A DNA stretch of 64,000 bases from Serinus canaria (GCF_022539315.1 NC_066329.1:4315072-4379071); one strand, 5' to 3'; counted from the stretch's first letter, positions 30,601 to 43,202 are shown. A program made the numbers and translations. The notes: generated by a model from the letters alone, not told the origin.

Positions 30601-32644
30601 GGGCTGGGGGGTGCTGGAGAGCAGCAAGGGGTGCAGACGGCCTCTGCCCCCCTGGTTCCCCTAAAGCATCGCTCCCCCAACACCACGCGGAGCTCCGGGC
30701 ACCGCTCCAGCCCTGTGCACGGTGCCGTGCCGACGGGGGGAGCAGGGCAGGGGGTGACCCCCGGGCCCGCCGCTGCCCCCCGCGCTCCCCCTCTACTACC
30801 CGTGCAGGGAGGCGGGATGCGCCACCAGGAAAAACGCAGCCGGTCCCTGCCGGGGTTTGGGGAGCCCCCCCGGTCGCTGCCTGGAGCCTGGCTCACCCCC
30901 CCCGCCCCCAGGCACCGTGTTCCCCCCGGGGACCCTGCAGCCAGCACCCCCCCAAGGCCAAGCTCTACTCGCCTCGCTCACAGCAGCGGCCCCACTGACT
31001 GGCGTGGCAGGATCCGGCCCCGGGTGCTGGACGGAGAGAGAGCCCACGGAAGGGGGTGAGCAGGGGCGCCCGGCATGGCTGGGACAGCAGGAGGGGGCCT
31101 GGCCCTGCTCTCCTGACGCAGAGACAGCTTCCAAGGAAGTCAAATGGGAGCTTTGCCTCTGGGTGAAAGGAGGCGAAGGATCAGGCCCGCGGCGCGGGGG
31201 GACCGGGCACACTCGCAGGGGGGCTCTGGGGAGTGAGGGGCTCCCGGGGCAGCCCTTGGGGGGATCGCGGCTCCCCCCGCCCCGCAGCCCCGCTGCCGGA
31301 GGAGCCGTGCGCGGGGAGGAGCCGAGGCTGGAGCGGGGAGCTCACCCCACGCGTGTCCGCGTCCCACGGCGGGGGGGGTGTTACGGAGGCTTCCACCCGG
31401 TTCCAAGCCTTTCACCCCACATCACTCCCTCCCCCGACGGATCAACTGGCTGCGGGGTGCAGCCCCTCATCCCACAAATCCAAACCTCCTGCCCGGCCGG
31501 GGGGTGCCTCCACCGGGAGGTACCGGCAGCTCGGGGCTTGTGCCCGGCGCTTTCGGCGCTGCCCCTCCTGCCGGGGCCGGTGGCAGGGATTACCGGGGGT
31601 CGGGCTGACCCCTTACCCCACAAATCCGAACCTCCTGCCCGGCCGGGAGGAACCGGCGGCGGGAACGGAGCGGTGGGCCGGCTGAGCCGCTCGTACCTGA
31701 GTTGAGGCTGCCTTCCTTCAAACTGGGAGAGTTCAAATAATCCTCTTTGCAAACAAATTTGTTTTCGTCGATGATATAGAGTTCCTCGCCCGTGGAGAGC
31801 TGCTTGTTGCAGACCATGCAGGTGAAACAGTTCAGGTGAAAGACTTTATTCCGGGCTTTCCGGACGAGGTCGCTGGGAGAGATCCCTTGGGAGCAGCCGG
31901 CGCATTTGGTACCAAACCTCCTGGGAAGGGGAGAAAAGCGAGAGCTGGAGCCCCGGCCGAGATGGGCTGCGGCGGGGGCTGTGTGTGTGCTCCGTACCGA
32001 CACCCCCTCCTCAAACCCCCCGCGGGAGCCCTGCCTCTCCAGCACGTCCCATGGAAGATTTGGGGGAACGGGCGAACCGCACCTTTGGGGCGAGGATGAG
32101 GAGAGCCTTCATCCCCGCCAGCCCTGGCGCTGGGCTGCGGGCGCAGGGCGGGTTTGGGGTGTCCCCAGGCGCGGGGGACACGCACGAGCATCCTCGCCCG
32201 GGTTTGGCCCCCGAAGGGGAGGGGAGAGCGGCCGGGGGTCCCTCCGCACCCTGCGGGGCGGGATTTCGTTTCAGCCGGTGCCTCCCGGGAGGGGAATGCG
32301 GGACTCGGGCCTGAAAATCCCCGAAAATGGGGCAGATCACGGCCAGAGAGACGGGAAAAGGAGCGGCGGGTGCGGGGATCAGAACAGCGGGCTGCGGAGG
32401 AGGGAGCTGCGCTCCCCAAAGCGTCCCATGGTCCCAAATCCGGCATCCGCTCCCCAGCCCGTCCCGCTCTCCCGAGGGGGAATTTTTTCTGGTCGGGAAG
32501 AGTGCTTTTTAAATCTCCGCTTTTCCTTTCCTTCCCAGAGCGGGTCTGGGTTTAGGTGTGTTTTTTTTCCTCAGGAGATTTTTTAAAAATTAAAAAAAAA
32601 AAATCCAGGAAATCGGAATCGGCTGGGAACAATCCCCCCAGAGG

Positions 32645-32675
<31 letters not shown>

Positions 32676-33801
32676 ACAAAAAAAAAAAAAGAGACAAAAC
32701 TAAACAACCAAAACCTGCCACAAACCCCACAAAACAATACCCAAATCCCCACCAAAAAAAACCCAACCAAACAAACAAAAAAAAAAACCATAAACCCACC
32801 TAAACCAAAAAACAAGAACAAAATGTAAAACCCTGAGCAAAATAAAACAACAACAAAAAAATTCCAACAAAGCCCCCCAGACCAACCGAACAAACAAAAA
32901 AGAAAACGATACAGTAAAAAAGAAAAAACCAAACAAACAAAAAATAAAACCAACCCCCAAAACAAATAAAAAACCCTCACAGAAACAAAAACCTGTCTGC
33001 AGAACAGGGAGCAGGGGCTGTCCCCGAGGTCCCCGGGGGCTGCCAGGCCCGGGGGCGCCCACGCAGGGTCCCCCTTTTCCTCCTCGGGCCGCGGCACAAG
33101 CGGTGCCGGTGTCGCTGCCGGCCGTGACGTTGATGTAGTGCCAGCATTAGGAGCCATAAGTCACGGCCCCTCCCGGCCCCTCATTCCCCCCCGGCCCTTA
33201 TCGCACTCATTAGGGGCCTTTAAGGTGCGGGGCCCCGGGGGGGCGGGTTTGGGCTCCGTCTCCAGCGGGGCCTGCCGAGCGGGGGGAGCTGGGGGCGCCG
33301 GGCCGGGCCGAGCGGGGCACACCCCGGTGCCCGGTGCCACCGGGACCCGACGCCACGGGGCGGGCGGTGCCAGCGGCGGAGCGGGGAAAGGTCGCGGGGA
33401 GATGGGGAGGGGGGCACAGCATCGCCGCCCCCACCTCGGGCTGCAGCAGCGGCCGCCGGGTCCCCCCGGGGCTCCCCCGGGCCGGGGGCTGTTCCCGACG
33501 GAGTGGCGGGGCAGGGAGGGACACGAGGGGATCCCCCTGAGCTCCCCAAAACTCCGGGGGACACCCCAGGGAGGCCGGGCACGATGAGCAGCTCCGCTCC
33601 CTCCGCTCGGGTGGGGGTGAGGGCTCACCTGAAAAAGTCATTTTTGCAGTAGAGTTTCCCTTCCCTGGAGAAGCATTTCTCGGTCAGGTTGCACTTGCAC
33701 TCGCAGCACTGGACGCATTTGATGTGCCATGCCCTGTCCAAGACGTTCAGTAGGAAGCGGTCCAAAATCGGCCTCTCGCAGCCCGCACAATGCACCATCA
33801 T
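27632..33801 (-). CDS. LHX5: LHX5, LIM homeobox protein 5
   Basis: Nuclear LIM-homeodomain transcription factor controlling forebrain, hippocampal and interneuron development. Five exons (5' to 3'): 33801-33629, 31920-31697, 30496-30219, 29149-28984, 27999-27632; 1209 nt, 402 residues, the length I recall for human LHX5. The first LIM domain has all eight zinc ligands: C5, C8, H26, C29, C32, C35, C52, D55. The second LIM domain starts at C64-x2-C67. An acidic/Ser-Thr linker (about 133-178) leads to the homeodomain (about 180-239) with VWFQNRR in helix 3; the intron between VIQ and VWFQ is usual for this family. The C-terminus ends [16 protein letters not shown]5 rather than LHX1 is indicated by the linker ([12 protein letters not shown]) and by FFRRFGTKC. 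The first of two adjacent ATGs is taken as the start. Confidence 0.97.
28270..28500. repeat. AT-rich low-complexity tract in the last LHX5 intron
   Basis: Tatata/aaatat-rich sequence with repeated gggaaaa units inside an otherwise GC-rich intron. Confidence 0.6.
32560..32995 (+). repeat. A-rich/(CAAA)n low-complexity tract in LHX5 intron 1
   Basis: More than 400 bp almost without T on the plus strand, starting with a 28-base A run (32645-32672) and continuing as irregular AAAC/AAACC units. On the LHX5 sense strand this is a T/G-rich stretch. Confidence 0.9.
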
Positions 33802-33869
33802 AACCTCCGCCGGGCGATGGAGACGCTCGAAGGGAGAAGCCAGCCCCGCGCCGGCACACGGCGGCGGCA

Positions 33870-34210
33870 AAAAAAAGGAAAAAAACCCCAAAAACCAAAC
33901 AAAAAACCCACCCAAAACAAACAAACTAACTAACAAAAAAAAAAAAAAAAAAAAAACCCAAACCAAAACAAAAAAAAACCCAAGGGAAAATAATGGAAAA
34001 ATAAAATAAAATAGAAAAGAAAGGCAGGAAAAAAAAATCAAGTCAGGTGAAATAAAATGAAAAGAAATAAAATAAATTAAAAAGGAATAAAATAAAGGAG
34101 AATAAAAAATAAAATGAAAATAAAACCCCAAAAGAAAACAAACCCGAACGAAATAAAAGAAAAATTAACAAAATATAGAAGAAGGAATAACAAAAAATTC
34201 AGGGGAGGGC
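33870..34210 (+). repeat. A-rich low-complexity tract just upstream of the LHX5 start codon
   Basis: Plus-strand sequence of AAAC, AAAT and AAAAG units, with a 20-base A run near 33935. On the LHX5 sense strand it is T-rich and would form part of the 5' UTR if the promoter at about 34.65 kb is right. Confidence 0.85.
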
Positions 34211-34599
34211 AGCGGGGCGGCTGTCAAGTTCTTCCCCCTCTTCTCTCCGGAGCCTCGTCGACGGCAGAGAAAAAACGATGCCCCCCCCAAGAATAATCCA
34301 AACCACCCCCGAGAAATAATAACAACAATAATACTGAACAGCCCCCGAAATCGCGCTGCGGTGCGTGCGGAGCGGCCCGGGAGCCGGCGGAGCGGCGGCC
34401 GCGCTGCTGGCGGGCTCTGCGGCAGCGGGCGCGGCGGGAGGGGTGCATGAACCCCCCCCTGCAGCCGGCAGCCCCGGTGCCTCGCTGTGCTCCGCCGCCG
34501 CCTCGCCGCCACTCTCATGCTGTCCCCATCGCCAGCTTTGTCCCCCGCCTTAGTAATTCGCGCATCCTTATTCAGATTTGGTGACGCCGAGGGCCGCGT

Positions 34600-34675
34600 C
34601 ACCCGGGATGCGGCCAATGGCCAGGCGGTAACCATGGCAACCTCTTAATTTATAGCATATCTAAATTGGCTCCAG
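34600..34675 (-). promoter_or_regulatory. LHX5: Candidate LHX5 core promoter: CCAAT, TATA-like and RFX X-box
   Basis: Read on the minus strand: CCAAT (34669-34665), TATAAATT (34654-34647), then an RFX X-box (plus strand GGTAACCATGGCAACC, 34627-34642) and a second CCAAT box in the opposite orientation (34614-34618). The cluster is about 0.8 kb upstream of the ATG. Promoter use is inferred from motifs and position. Confidence 0.45.
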
Positions 34676-35569
34676 CCTTGTGCTTGGCACAGAGGGAAAA
34701 AAACAACGCGCCTCTATTGTTGAGGGTGGCTTGTACCTGGGCCGCGAAGTGAGTACGCACCTGGCTGGGGGGCCGGGGGGGGCAAGGCCGAAAATCCGCT
34801 GGCCCGCCGTTTTTCCTTTAATTTTAATTTTCGTTTGCGTTCATTGCTGTTCCAGGGATGCTCGGGGAGGAGTTACGGGGTCCCGAGTTGCTCAGGGCGA
34901 GAGCATCACCTGGTTTTGGGGGGTTTATTTTTCTTTGCACGAGGGGAAGAGAGGCTTTTGTCTGGAAGAGCAACAAGTGGGAAAAAGAAGAGGGGGGGAT
35001 TTATTTAGGAAGGGGGAGGGGGTGGTGGGGATGGGGAGGAGGCCGGGGGCTCCTTCCCGCAGCGGAGCGGGATGAAAAGTTCCCCCGGAGGTATGCGGCC
35101 CCCCCGAACACCCCGGGCTTTGTCCCCCGGGCCCTTCCCAGCTGCCGGCGGGGGGAGCGGGGCCGGGGCGTCCCGGGGGGCGGCGGCCGCTCCCCCTCCC
35201 ACACTGAGATTTCTCTTTAATTCCAGGTGCGGCGGAGCCGAGACCCCGCGGGAGGGACGGGGCAGCGCCGGCCCCGGCCAGGGCTCGGGGGGGTTTGGGG
35301 AGGAAGATCCAGCCTGGGCCGGGGGCAGCTCTGCCTCCGTTCCCCGGGGGGTTCGGGAGGGGACGAGGCAGCGCTGGGGTCCGGCCGCGCGGGGAGGAGG
35401 AGGAGGAAAGCGGCGGGGCAGGTGAAGGCCAAACCTTCCTTCCCATTCGCCGTCGTTTCCTCTAGGCAAAATCCTTGTATTTTTATATTAAAAATATATA
35501 CTTAAAAAAAATTTATTTTCCCTCGCTCCGGCCCGAAATAACCCGTGGCTGTGGAGCCTCATGGTGCTG

Positions 35570-36350
35570 GGAAATGCTCCTGGTAGTGGCAAAAAAATCC
35601 CCCAAAAAACAAAAACCAAAAAACAAACACCCCAAAAATCCCCAGAAAATCCCCACGTCAAAATCCCAACAAATGCTCCATCGGCGGGAAGTGGAGCGGG
35701 TTTTGTATGTAGGGATATTTGTGGAAAGAGAGAGAATCGAAACAAGAAAATAGAGAGAAGAGATTCGGGGAGGAAAAATAAAAGAGAAGGAAAAGGGAAA
35801 TAAAAAGAGGAAAAGCACAGGACGAAAAGGAGAGAATGTATTCAGGAAAAAAAAAGTGATGGAGAAAGGGAAAGGAAAAGAGAAAGAGAGAGAGAGAGAG
35901 AGAATGAGGAAAAATAAATTAACGGAAACGAAAAAGGAAGGAACTAAGAAGAGAGGAAAACCACAGAAAACGAAGAAAAGAAAAAAAAAAGAGAAAGGCA
36001 AAGCAAAGAAAGAAGAAATAAATGAACGAAAGAAAAATACACAGAAATAAAGAAGGCAAGGAAGAATATGGGGGGGGGAAATGAAGGAAAAAGAAGGGAA
36101 AAGGAAAAATAAACGGAGGAAAGAAATAAAAATACAGAAAGAACGGGCTAGAATAGAAAAGAATGGAAACCAAAAGGGAAGGGCGAAGGAAAAGCGCCAG
36201 AGAGAGCGAGCAAGGAAGAGGAGGCGGAAGAAAAGAAAACAAAGAAGAAAGAAGGAAAAAAAGCCACGGAAGAGAGAAGAAAGGAAATGAAAGTGCAGCC
36301 AGATTAAAAGGGGAGAAACGGGCAAGAAATCGAAGGCACGGGAAGGAGAA
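35570..36350 (+). repeat. Long homopurine-rich tract upstream of LHX5
   Basis: From about 35690 to 36350 the plus strand is nearly all A and G (gaaaa, gagag and ggaaa units; a (GA)n core at 35889-35903), preceded by A/C-rich sequence. C and T are rare for about 650 bp. ORFs read through it are Lys/Arg/Glu low-complexity and not genes. Confidence 0.9.
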
Positions 36351-37009
36351 GGAGGAGGGACCGGACCCAGGGCCGATCGCTGCCGCGCTCCCGCGGGCTC
36401 TGCCCAAGTTTGCGGCATTCCCTGGGCGCTCCTGAGGAATCTGGGAGCCGCGGGGATGTGAGGGATGTGCGGGATGTGCGGGCCCCGCTCCCGGCGAGGC
36501 CTCCACGGATTCCGGGACAGGATCCAGCCCGGGAGCGGGGTCAGGGCATCGGGAGCATCGGGCAGGCCCCGCTCCGCGCACGGCGGGGAAAAGCCGGGGT
36601 GTGGAGGGGCTGCAGAGCCGCGGGCACACGCGTGTCCCCGGGCAGGGCTGTGCCCTCACACGGCACCGGGCTGAGGCACCGCGGGCTGCCCAGGGCCGCC
36701 ACACCGAGAGCGGGAGTGCGGCTGTGCCACGTCCCGGGGCTCTATGGATAAACCTATGGATGATCTGGGCTGTACGGACTGCCCGTGCTGGGTGCGAGAG
36801 CGACATCGCACATGCCCGTGGGTCCCTTCCCCGCCACCCTCTGCGACCCTCCACCGAGCCGGGACCCCCGGCTGGGGACCCCCACCCCGTCCCCTGCTCC
36901 CGGCGGCCGTCCCCGGTTCCTTTTTTCGTTTAAAAGTCAAGGAATAAATAAATCCAAGGGGAAAGGGAGGAGGGGAAAAGCCACCCCGAGCCCTAAGAAA
37001 CTCCCCCCA

Positions 37010-37400
37010 GCCACATTCCCCCACGGTAACAGATGGTAATTCAGGGCCCATAAGACCTCCTATATGTAACTAATAAACCTTTTGTGTTTTAACAGGGTAA
37101 TGCGTGGAGAAGCAGCGTCGCTTATACAAGATGTTGATGGAATTTACTATATTATTAAAGGAAAAAAAAAATCCTCTTTCAAGAATAAAGTGTATCAACT
37201 TACAACACAACAGACGGCAGAGGGATAAGTGAAACAGACAAAAGACAAACAAGATAATAATCTGTTTCCAATCAGTTAAGCCCTGTAGAATTTGTAATAC
37301 GCGGTTTGCATATTCCCCCTGTGTTTTGTAATTAATTATCTATCTGTTCGGATGCTCCGCCGCCGACTCCGTAGATATTACCAACTATTTTTGGGGTTGT
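37010..37400. promoter_or_regulatory. AT-rich island upstream of LHX5, candidate conserved enhancer
   Basis: About 390 bp of non-repetitive AT-rich DNA in a CpG-rich surrounding. It contains tatgtaactaataaacc, gtaattaattatc, a POU-like tttgcatatt (37306-) and taatacgcgg. No coding potential is apparent. Confidence 0.45.
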
Positions 37401-37604
37401 AGGCGGTGATCGCGCCGGGGATGGAGCGCGGAGCGGGGCCGGGCTCGGCGGCTCCGGCCGGCCCGAGGATGCCGAGCCCGGGCGCGGTGGGAGGAGGCGG
37501 CGGCTCCGCGGCGCTCCGCGCTCCTCCGCGGGGCCGCTGCCGGCGGGCGAGGCCGCTCCCCCCGCGCTCCCCTCCTTTCCCCTGGTAAGAGGGGGGACGG
37601 GGCA

Positions 37605-37864
37605 GGTTTTAACATTAAACAAACCCAGCAAGCATCTCCTCGCCGGGCCATAGGCGTTTCTGAGTGACTGCGTTACAAATTGTAAATTTAAATAGCTCAC
37701 AGGATTCATTACCTCCCGCGTCTGATTTCACCCAGCCGTGAAAAATTGTCCTGGTGTACCACTGAGAAAGGGTTTGCTGCAAAGAGCCACAGTCTAATCA
37801 CCAGCTTTCTCTCGCCAACAAAAGTGTAATTATTTTGTTTTGGGTGTAAATATAACCCACGGTA

Positions 37865-37865
<1 letters not shown>
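37605..37865. promoter_or_regulatory. Second AT-rich unique island, candidate conserved element
   Basis: Sequence such as acaaattgtaaatttaaat, cacaggattcattacc and gtgtaattattttg is unique and AT-rich. It ends at a 43-base poly(A) run. Confidence 0.4.

Positions 37866-37908
<43 letters not shown>
37866..37908 (+). repeat. Poly(A)43 run
   Basis: Forty-three consecutive A with no flanking retroposon sequence recognised. Confidence 0.9.
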
Positions 37909-37910
<2 letters not shown>

Positions 37911-38561
37911 TAAACCTCCAGCAGCGTCTGAATGCATTACAGGGCTGTTTAAAAAGATCCGTCCTAAATTAATACCAAGGTTAAAAGGGGAAGGCAGCTG
38001 GGACATGGAAATTTCCGTATTATTGGGGCGGGGGGCGGACACGAGGTGAGTGTGAGTGTGAGCGCGGGCGTGCACAGCGCGGGTGAACAATGCGGCCCCC
38101 CCGGCCCGCACAAAGCCCCACGCAGCCCCCACGCCTCCAGCCGGGCCCCCCCCACCCGCGCCTCCTTCTCCCCCTCCCCTGCACCCCGCAAAAGGGGCCC
38201 GGGGAAGGTGCCGGGCACAGGGGATGCCCCAGCTCCGAGCTCCCCTCGGGTGCTTCCAGAACCGCCGGGGGGTGTGAAAAAGAAAACAAACAAACCAAGC
38301 CCTCCAGCAGCACCGCAGACAAATACAAACGAACAACCGGGGGATTTTTAATTCGTGTTTTCCCCCGTTTTACTTCATTTTAACGAATTTTTGTTTCCCT
38401 CCCTCCGAGCTCCGGCACGGGGTTTCGGTGGAAGAAAAGGCACAAAACGAGCGGCGATGCCGGCGGCAGGGAGAAGCCTCGGGAGAGGCGGAGTGGCCGC
38501 GGGACCGGGCTCTGTTGAGGCCGTTTAACGGGAAAAAAGCGAAACAAAACCATACCACCAG

Positions 38562-38610
<49 letters not shown>
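38562..38610 (+). repeat. Poly(A)49 run
   Basis: Forty-nine consecutive A, followed by GAAAAAAAGG; 650 bp from the previous A run. Confidence 0.9.
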
Positions 38611-38612
<2 letters not shown>

Positions 38613-40254
38613 AAAAAAGGAAAATAAATTCTAAACAAAAGTGAAGGCACAAAAATCTCGAGCGGAGGCAGAGAAGCGGCTGCCGCCGGCGGTCGCGGAG
38701 CTCGGAGAGCCGTCGGTGCGGGTCCGGTGTGCAGCACCGTCCCCGGAGCGCCCCGAGACCCGGGGGACCCCGGCCGGGGCTGCCGCTCCCGGCTCTGAGG
38801 GCAGCAAGCGCCGAGCCGGGTGCCTCTTTTCCCTGCTCCCCTCGACCTTTCTACATCCTCCTGCACAGCCATTTTAACCAGTCCTTTTTTTTTTCACCTC
38901 CGCCGGTTGCGGTAATTGGCGAAGCTTTAATTGCACCCCCAGCCCTTCCTGGCTGCAGCACGATCCCGGGACCCCCATTCCCACAGCCCCGACGCTTCCC
39001 CGGGGCTAAGCCGGCCCTGGCTGGGGTCCTGCTCTGCGCGGAGCCGGCCCGGAGCGCCCGTGGCTGCCGCTCCCCGCGCTGCCGAGCCGCGGGTGGGCAA
39101 AGCCCGGCCGTGAGCAGCCCGCGCTGCCAGAAACGAGCCGGAGACGGGCAAACCCACACCTTCGGAAACTTAGTGACTTGAGGGGGATGCGGCAAAGAAC
39201 TCGCTCCAAATTTCCTCGGGTGATCCCCGGCCCGCTACAACCTCCCGTCGATGCGACCGCCCCCCCGGAGGGGCTGCTCGAGCCGTTCCCACCCGCTCCC
39301 CCCGCCGCCTCCCCGCTAATGAGCGTGTGTGTTGACACGGCGAGGCGATGCCCCCGTTTGCTTTTGTTTGGGAGGTGTGAAAGAGGGAATCTGCATGAGA
39401 AAAGCCGGCGGCAACCGCGGAGCTCCGCGCAGCAGCGGCGGGACGGAGCGAGCCGGTGCGTGGGGAGCCCGCCCTGGCGGGGCAGAGCCTCCGGAGCGGG
39501 GGGGGGGTCGGGGGGCGCACGGGGGGGCAGGGCTGGAGCTGGGGCGAGGCAGGGAGGGGAAGGGAGCTCGCCCCGGTGCTCCCGTCGGGGGTCGTGGCTG
39601 AGCGGGGCACTGGCAGGGGTCTCACCCCGGGTACCCCCGCACACGGGACCCCCAAAGCTGTCGAGGCTGCACCCCTCGGGGTCCTCCTCCCTCCTTTGGG
39701 TTTGTTTGGGCAATGGGAGGGGGAGCGCTGGGGCCGCAGCTGCGGGCGGGATGGGGGGAGCACAGCGCTCCCAGACCCCTGCTCACCGCGGGGGGACCCA
39801 CGGGGGACATACGGGGGACACACCGGGGGCACACGGGGGGCTGAGCGCGCCCCGCAGCCAGGCGGAGAGAAGGATGCCGGCAAGGGAGGGGGGGCAGTTC
39901 CACGGGAGGGGTTCGGGGCTGTTAGCGGGGGCAAAGCGGAGCAGGGAAGCCGCTCCTTGCCTCGCTCGTCCCGAGTGGCAGAGGAGTCCCGCGGCAGGAC
40001 GGATGTGACAGCGGTGCCATCGGCAGGGCTGAGCCCCGGGATGGAGAGCCCTGCTGGGATCGCGGTCCCGCCAAGCCCTCCCCGGCCACAGCCCCGGCCC
40101 CGCCGCGTCCCTCTCGGTGTCCCCGGGGTCCTGCCGGTCCCTCGGAGCTCTCCAGGGTGCTGAACCGCGCGGCCCCGCCGGCCCCGGCCCCCGCCTCGTC
40201 CCGCGGGCACTGCTGCCCCGCCACCCTGCCCTATTCTCCGTCGCCTTCGTCCTC

Positions 40255-40745
40255 TCCACCTCGATCTTCCTGTCTTTGCTTTTCTTTTTTTTTTTTTTTT
40301 TCCTTGGTTGGTTTTCATTCTTTCCTTTTTGTTTTCTCCCCCTTTTCTTTATTTGTCCTAGTTTTCTGTATGTCTCTGTTTTTCTGTGTTTCCCTCCGTT
40401 TTTCTCTTTTATTTCTTTCTTTTTGTTGTTGTTATTTTTCTTTTTCCACCTATTTCTCTCGCATTTTCCTGTGTTTTTCTAAATTTATCTTTTTCTGTTT
40501 CCTTTTATTTTCCCCCCGTTTCCCCTCATTTTCTTTTTTTATTTATCACCTTTTCTTTTCCTTCCCTCAATTCTTTCTCTTTTCCTCCCTCGATTCTTCC
40601 TCCCATTCTCTCTCCTCCTTTCTCTCTCCCCACACCCTCTGCTGCTCTATTTTTCGTTTCCCCCTCTCATTTCACACACATTCCCTTCCGATCTCCTCTG
40701 CCCCTCTCTGTTTTTCTCTCACTTCCCGTTTCCCTTCTCCCACAG
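40255..40745 (+). repeat. Long homopyrimidine-rich tract
   Basis: About 490 bp of T/C-rich plus-strand sequence (tttct, tcttt and ctccct units) with few purines. It is the strand opposite in composition to the purine tract at 35.7-36.3 kb. Confidence 0.9.
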
Positions 40746-43202
40746 AAAGATTGGAAATTTGGGCAACACCGCCATAGAATTATCAGACACCCACCGGACC
40801 CCCGCAATGCCTCCAGTCCTTCATCCCGAGGGGAGGGAGCTGCGCTGCCTGGACCCCAAGATCCGTTGGGACAGGCGGGATCTCAGCACGGTTTTTTGGT
40901 TTTTTTTAACTTTAAAAACGATGAAAAACGACCTCAAAAAGCCGGGGCCTGCCCGCCCCGAGCAATGCCAGCGCAGTGGGGGAGCTCACGGCGAGAACGA
41001 AGCCCCTAGTGTCACGGAGAGGCGACGCTCGGGCATTTGTGCGAACGCTCCTGTCCTTGCACGCTCTGACACACCCGAAGCACAGCGAGCAGGGGCCGCC
41101 TGCGGGCTGTCTCCCCCAGGGCTGGGGCTGGGGGTGTCCCCCTGGCCGCCCGCAGAGCTCTTTGTCCGCCTCATCCTCTCCCGCATCTCCCTTCCCTTCC
41201 CCGCGCATCCCCGCATTCCTTCACGCGTGTGCGCGGCCCCTGCTCGCACCCGCACTCAAATCCTCGCTGCCCACCCCCCCGTGGGGCGTTACACACCAAC
41301 CCAAGCCTTGCACACGCACGTTCCCCCCGCAGCACCCCTCGGCGTGGCCCTGCCTTCTCTGACGTACCCAGCTCCGGGGGAGCCGAACCACCCTCTGCCC
41401 CCTGTTTTAACATCGGGGGATGAGGTTTGTCTCTCTCCGTGCAGGTCACAGGACAGAGCCCTTTCTGGGGTGTCCTGGCACCGGGGATGCGGCTCAGAGC
41501 TCGGCCTAGGTGGCTCCAGCAGTGGTTTCACAGCCCGGGTGACGCCCGGTGTAGGGCAGGGATGGGATAATTCCTCCATGGCCTCAGGGAACGGGAAGGC
41601 TGCACCGGACCTCTCTAACCTCATCAGCCGCCTAATGTGCAGTTGTGCTGGGTGTGCTCGGACTGTCACTGTCACCTGGGCACGGGGCCACGCTGCTTTC
41701 TCCCTCCTGCACTCCCCTCTCCTCCAGCCCCGCTCCCTTCTGCTGACAACTCCTCGCTGGAAATGCACACCTGCCCCCTTAATCGCAATCAGGACCACGA
41801 AAACAGCTCCACCCGCTCTGATTGAGGGGGTATCCCCAAGATATCTGGGTATCTTGGGCTTCTGGAAAACAGAAAATCCAGAAGCAGGGTTCTCTGTGGG
41901 GCTGTGCAGGGTTTAAAGGGGATCAGAGTCCCTGGGACTTGGGAAGCTGTTGGTTTCTTCCATTTTTATTTTTGCTTTTAATATTTCTGATAGGTTTTAT
42001 TTTAATGTTTTTTATAACAAGAAAAACAGAACAAAACAAACCATAAAACCAGCAGCAGAAGAACACAGGTTTAGCTTTTCCATTGGAAGTAACTCCTCAC
42101 AAAGGGAGACAGGGATGGCCAAGGACCAGCCCAGCCTGGGTGAGTCCCAAGGCAGGGGCAGCCTTAACCCTTGCAGTGCCCGGGTGATGACAAAATCCCC
42201 TTGTCCCAAGCACTGGGATGGATTGGGCAATTGGGATAATGAGCATTCAAACACGTCAGGACTTGCTGGATGCTGCGCTGCTTTCCTGAATTCCCATAAG
42301 GAAACAGGCAGCTTCCCATGAGGGCTCATATCAGCACAAGGGAGTTTGGCAGGGATTTTAGGCCAGGCTGGTGCTAATTATGAGAAGATGAGGTCTCTGT
42401 GTGTATGGATGTGGATGTGAAGGTGTTCCACACAGGCTCTAAATCCTCAGAAGGCACCCAAAGCTTCCCCTGACACCCCAGCGTGCTCCTCTCCACTCAC
42501 AGTTTGTGGGTGTGGGGGGAGTGGGGCTGGAGGGGGAGCCTGTTCCTCCTGAGCCCCCACAACCCCAGAGCACAACCACAGAGGCCATTTTCCCTTTGCA
42601 TGTGAAAGCTGGAGGGGTTAAACCTGGCAGAGGCGGGCTCAGGTCTTTGGCTGACAAATTCTTTGTACAACTTCTGCAGACTGCAGCAGGGACAGAGCTG
42701 GGAGCAGCCCCCAGCCCTGGCCCTGAGTTCCTCTGTGTTGGTGTGAGAGAGGAGATCACCAGGGAGAGGCTGCACCCCTGAACTCCTTGGGCGCAGCTCC
42801 TCTCTTTGTTGCCCCTCACATCCCCATCCCAACCCCTCTGCAAGCATTTGGCTCTCTGCAAACCTCAGGCACCAATCCTGCAGTGGGCCCGCTACAATTC
42901 CTTTATAATTCCCTCTTTTTTTTCCTTTCCCTCCCTACAGAAACACAAGGGATAAACACAATAATTTCCAAGAAGCAAAAGCTTCCCTCTGGAGAAGCCA
43001 AGAGGGAGCTGCAGCAGAGTCCTGGTACGGTGTGTCAGTGACACTGATTCCATCTGACACCTGGGTGTCTCCAAAGCCATCACATTGTGTGCTGCAAATG
43101 TATATTAACATTAGTATGCATTGGCACAATATGGATCCATTATTCCAAATGCTTATGAGAACTAGGTGCTGCCTAGGAGCAGCTGCTGCTTTTTAAGCCT
43201 CA

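Larger units (their letters stand above)
33802..43199. other. LHX5 upstream CpG-rich region, no gene recognised
   Basis: Apart from the promoter, islands and tracts listed separately, this is GC-rich unique DNA to about 41.4 kb, then ordinary sequence. A divergent non-coding RNA from the LHX5 promoter is possible (one is known in mammals) but no exon can be defined from sequence alone. Confidence 0.5.

Noticed and set aside
32552..36418. Phe- or Lys-rich long open frames
   Set aside because: They arise from A-rich and homopurine tracts around LHX5.
39170..40318. 382-codon minus-strand open frame
   Set aside because: CpG-island composition artefact: Arg/Gly/Pro-rich, no splice or domain evidence.
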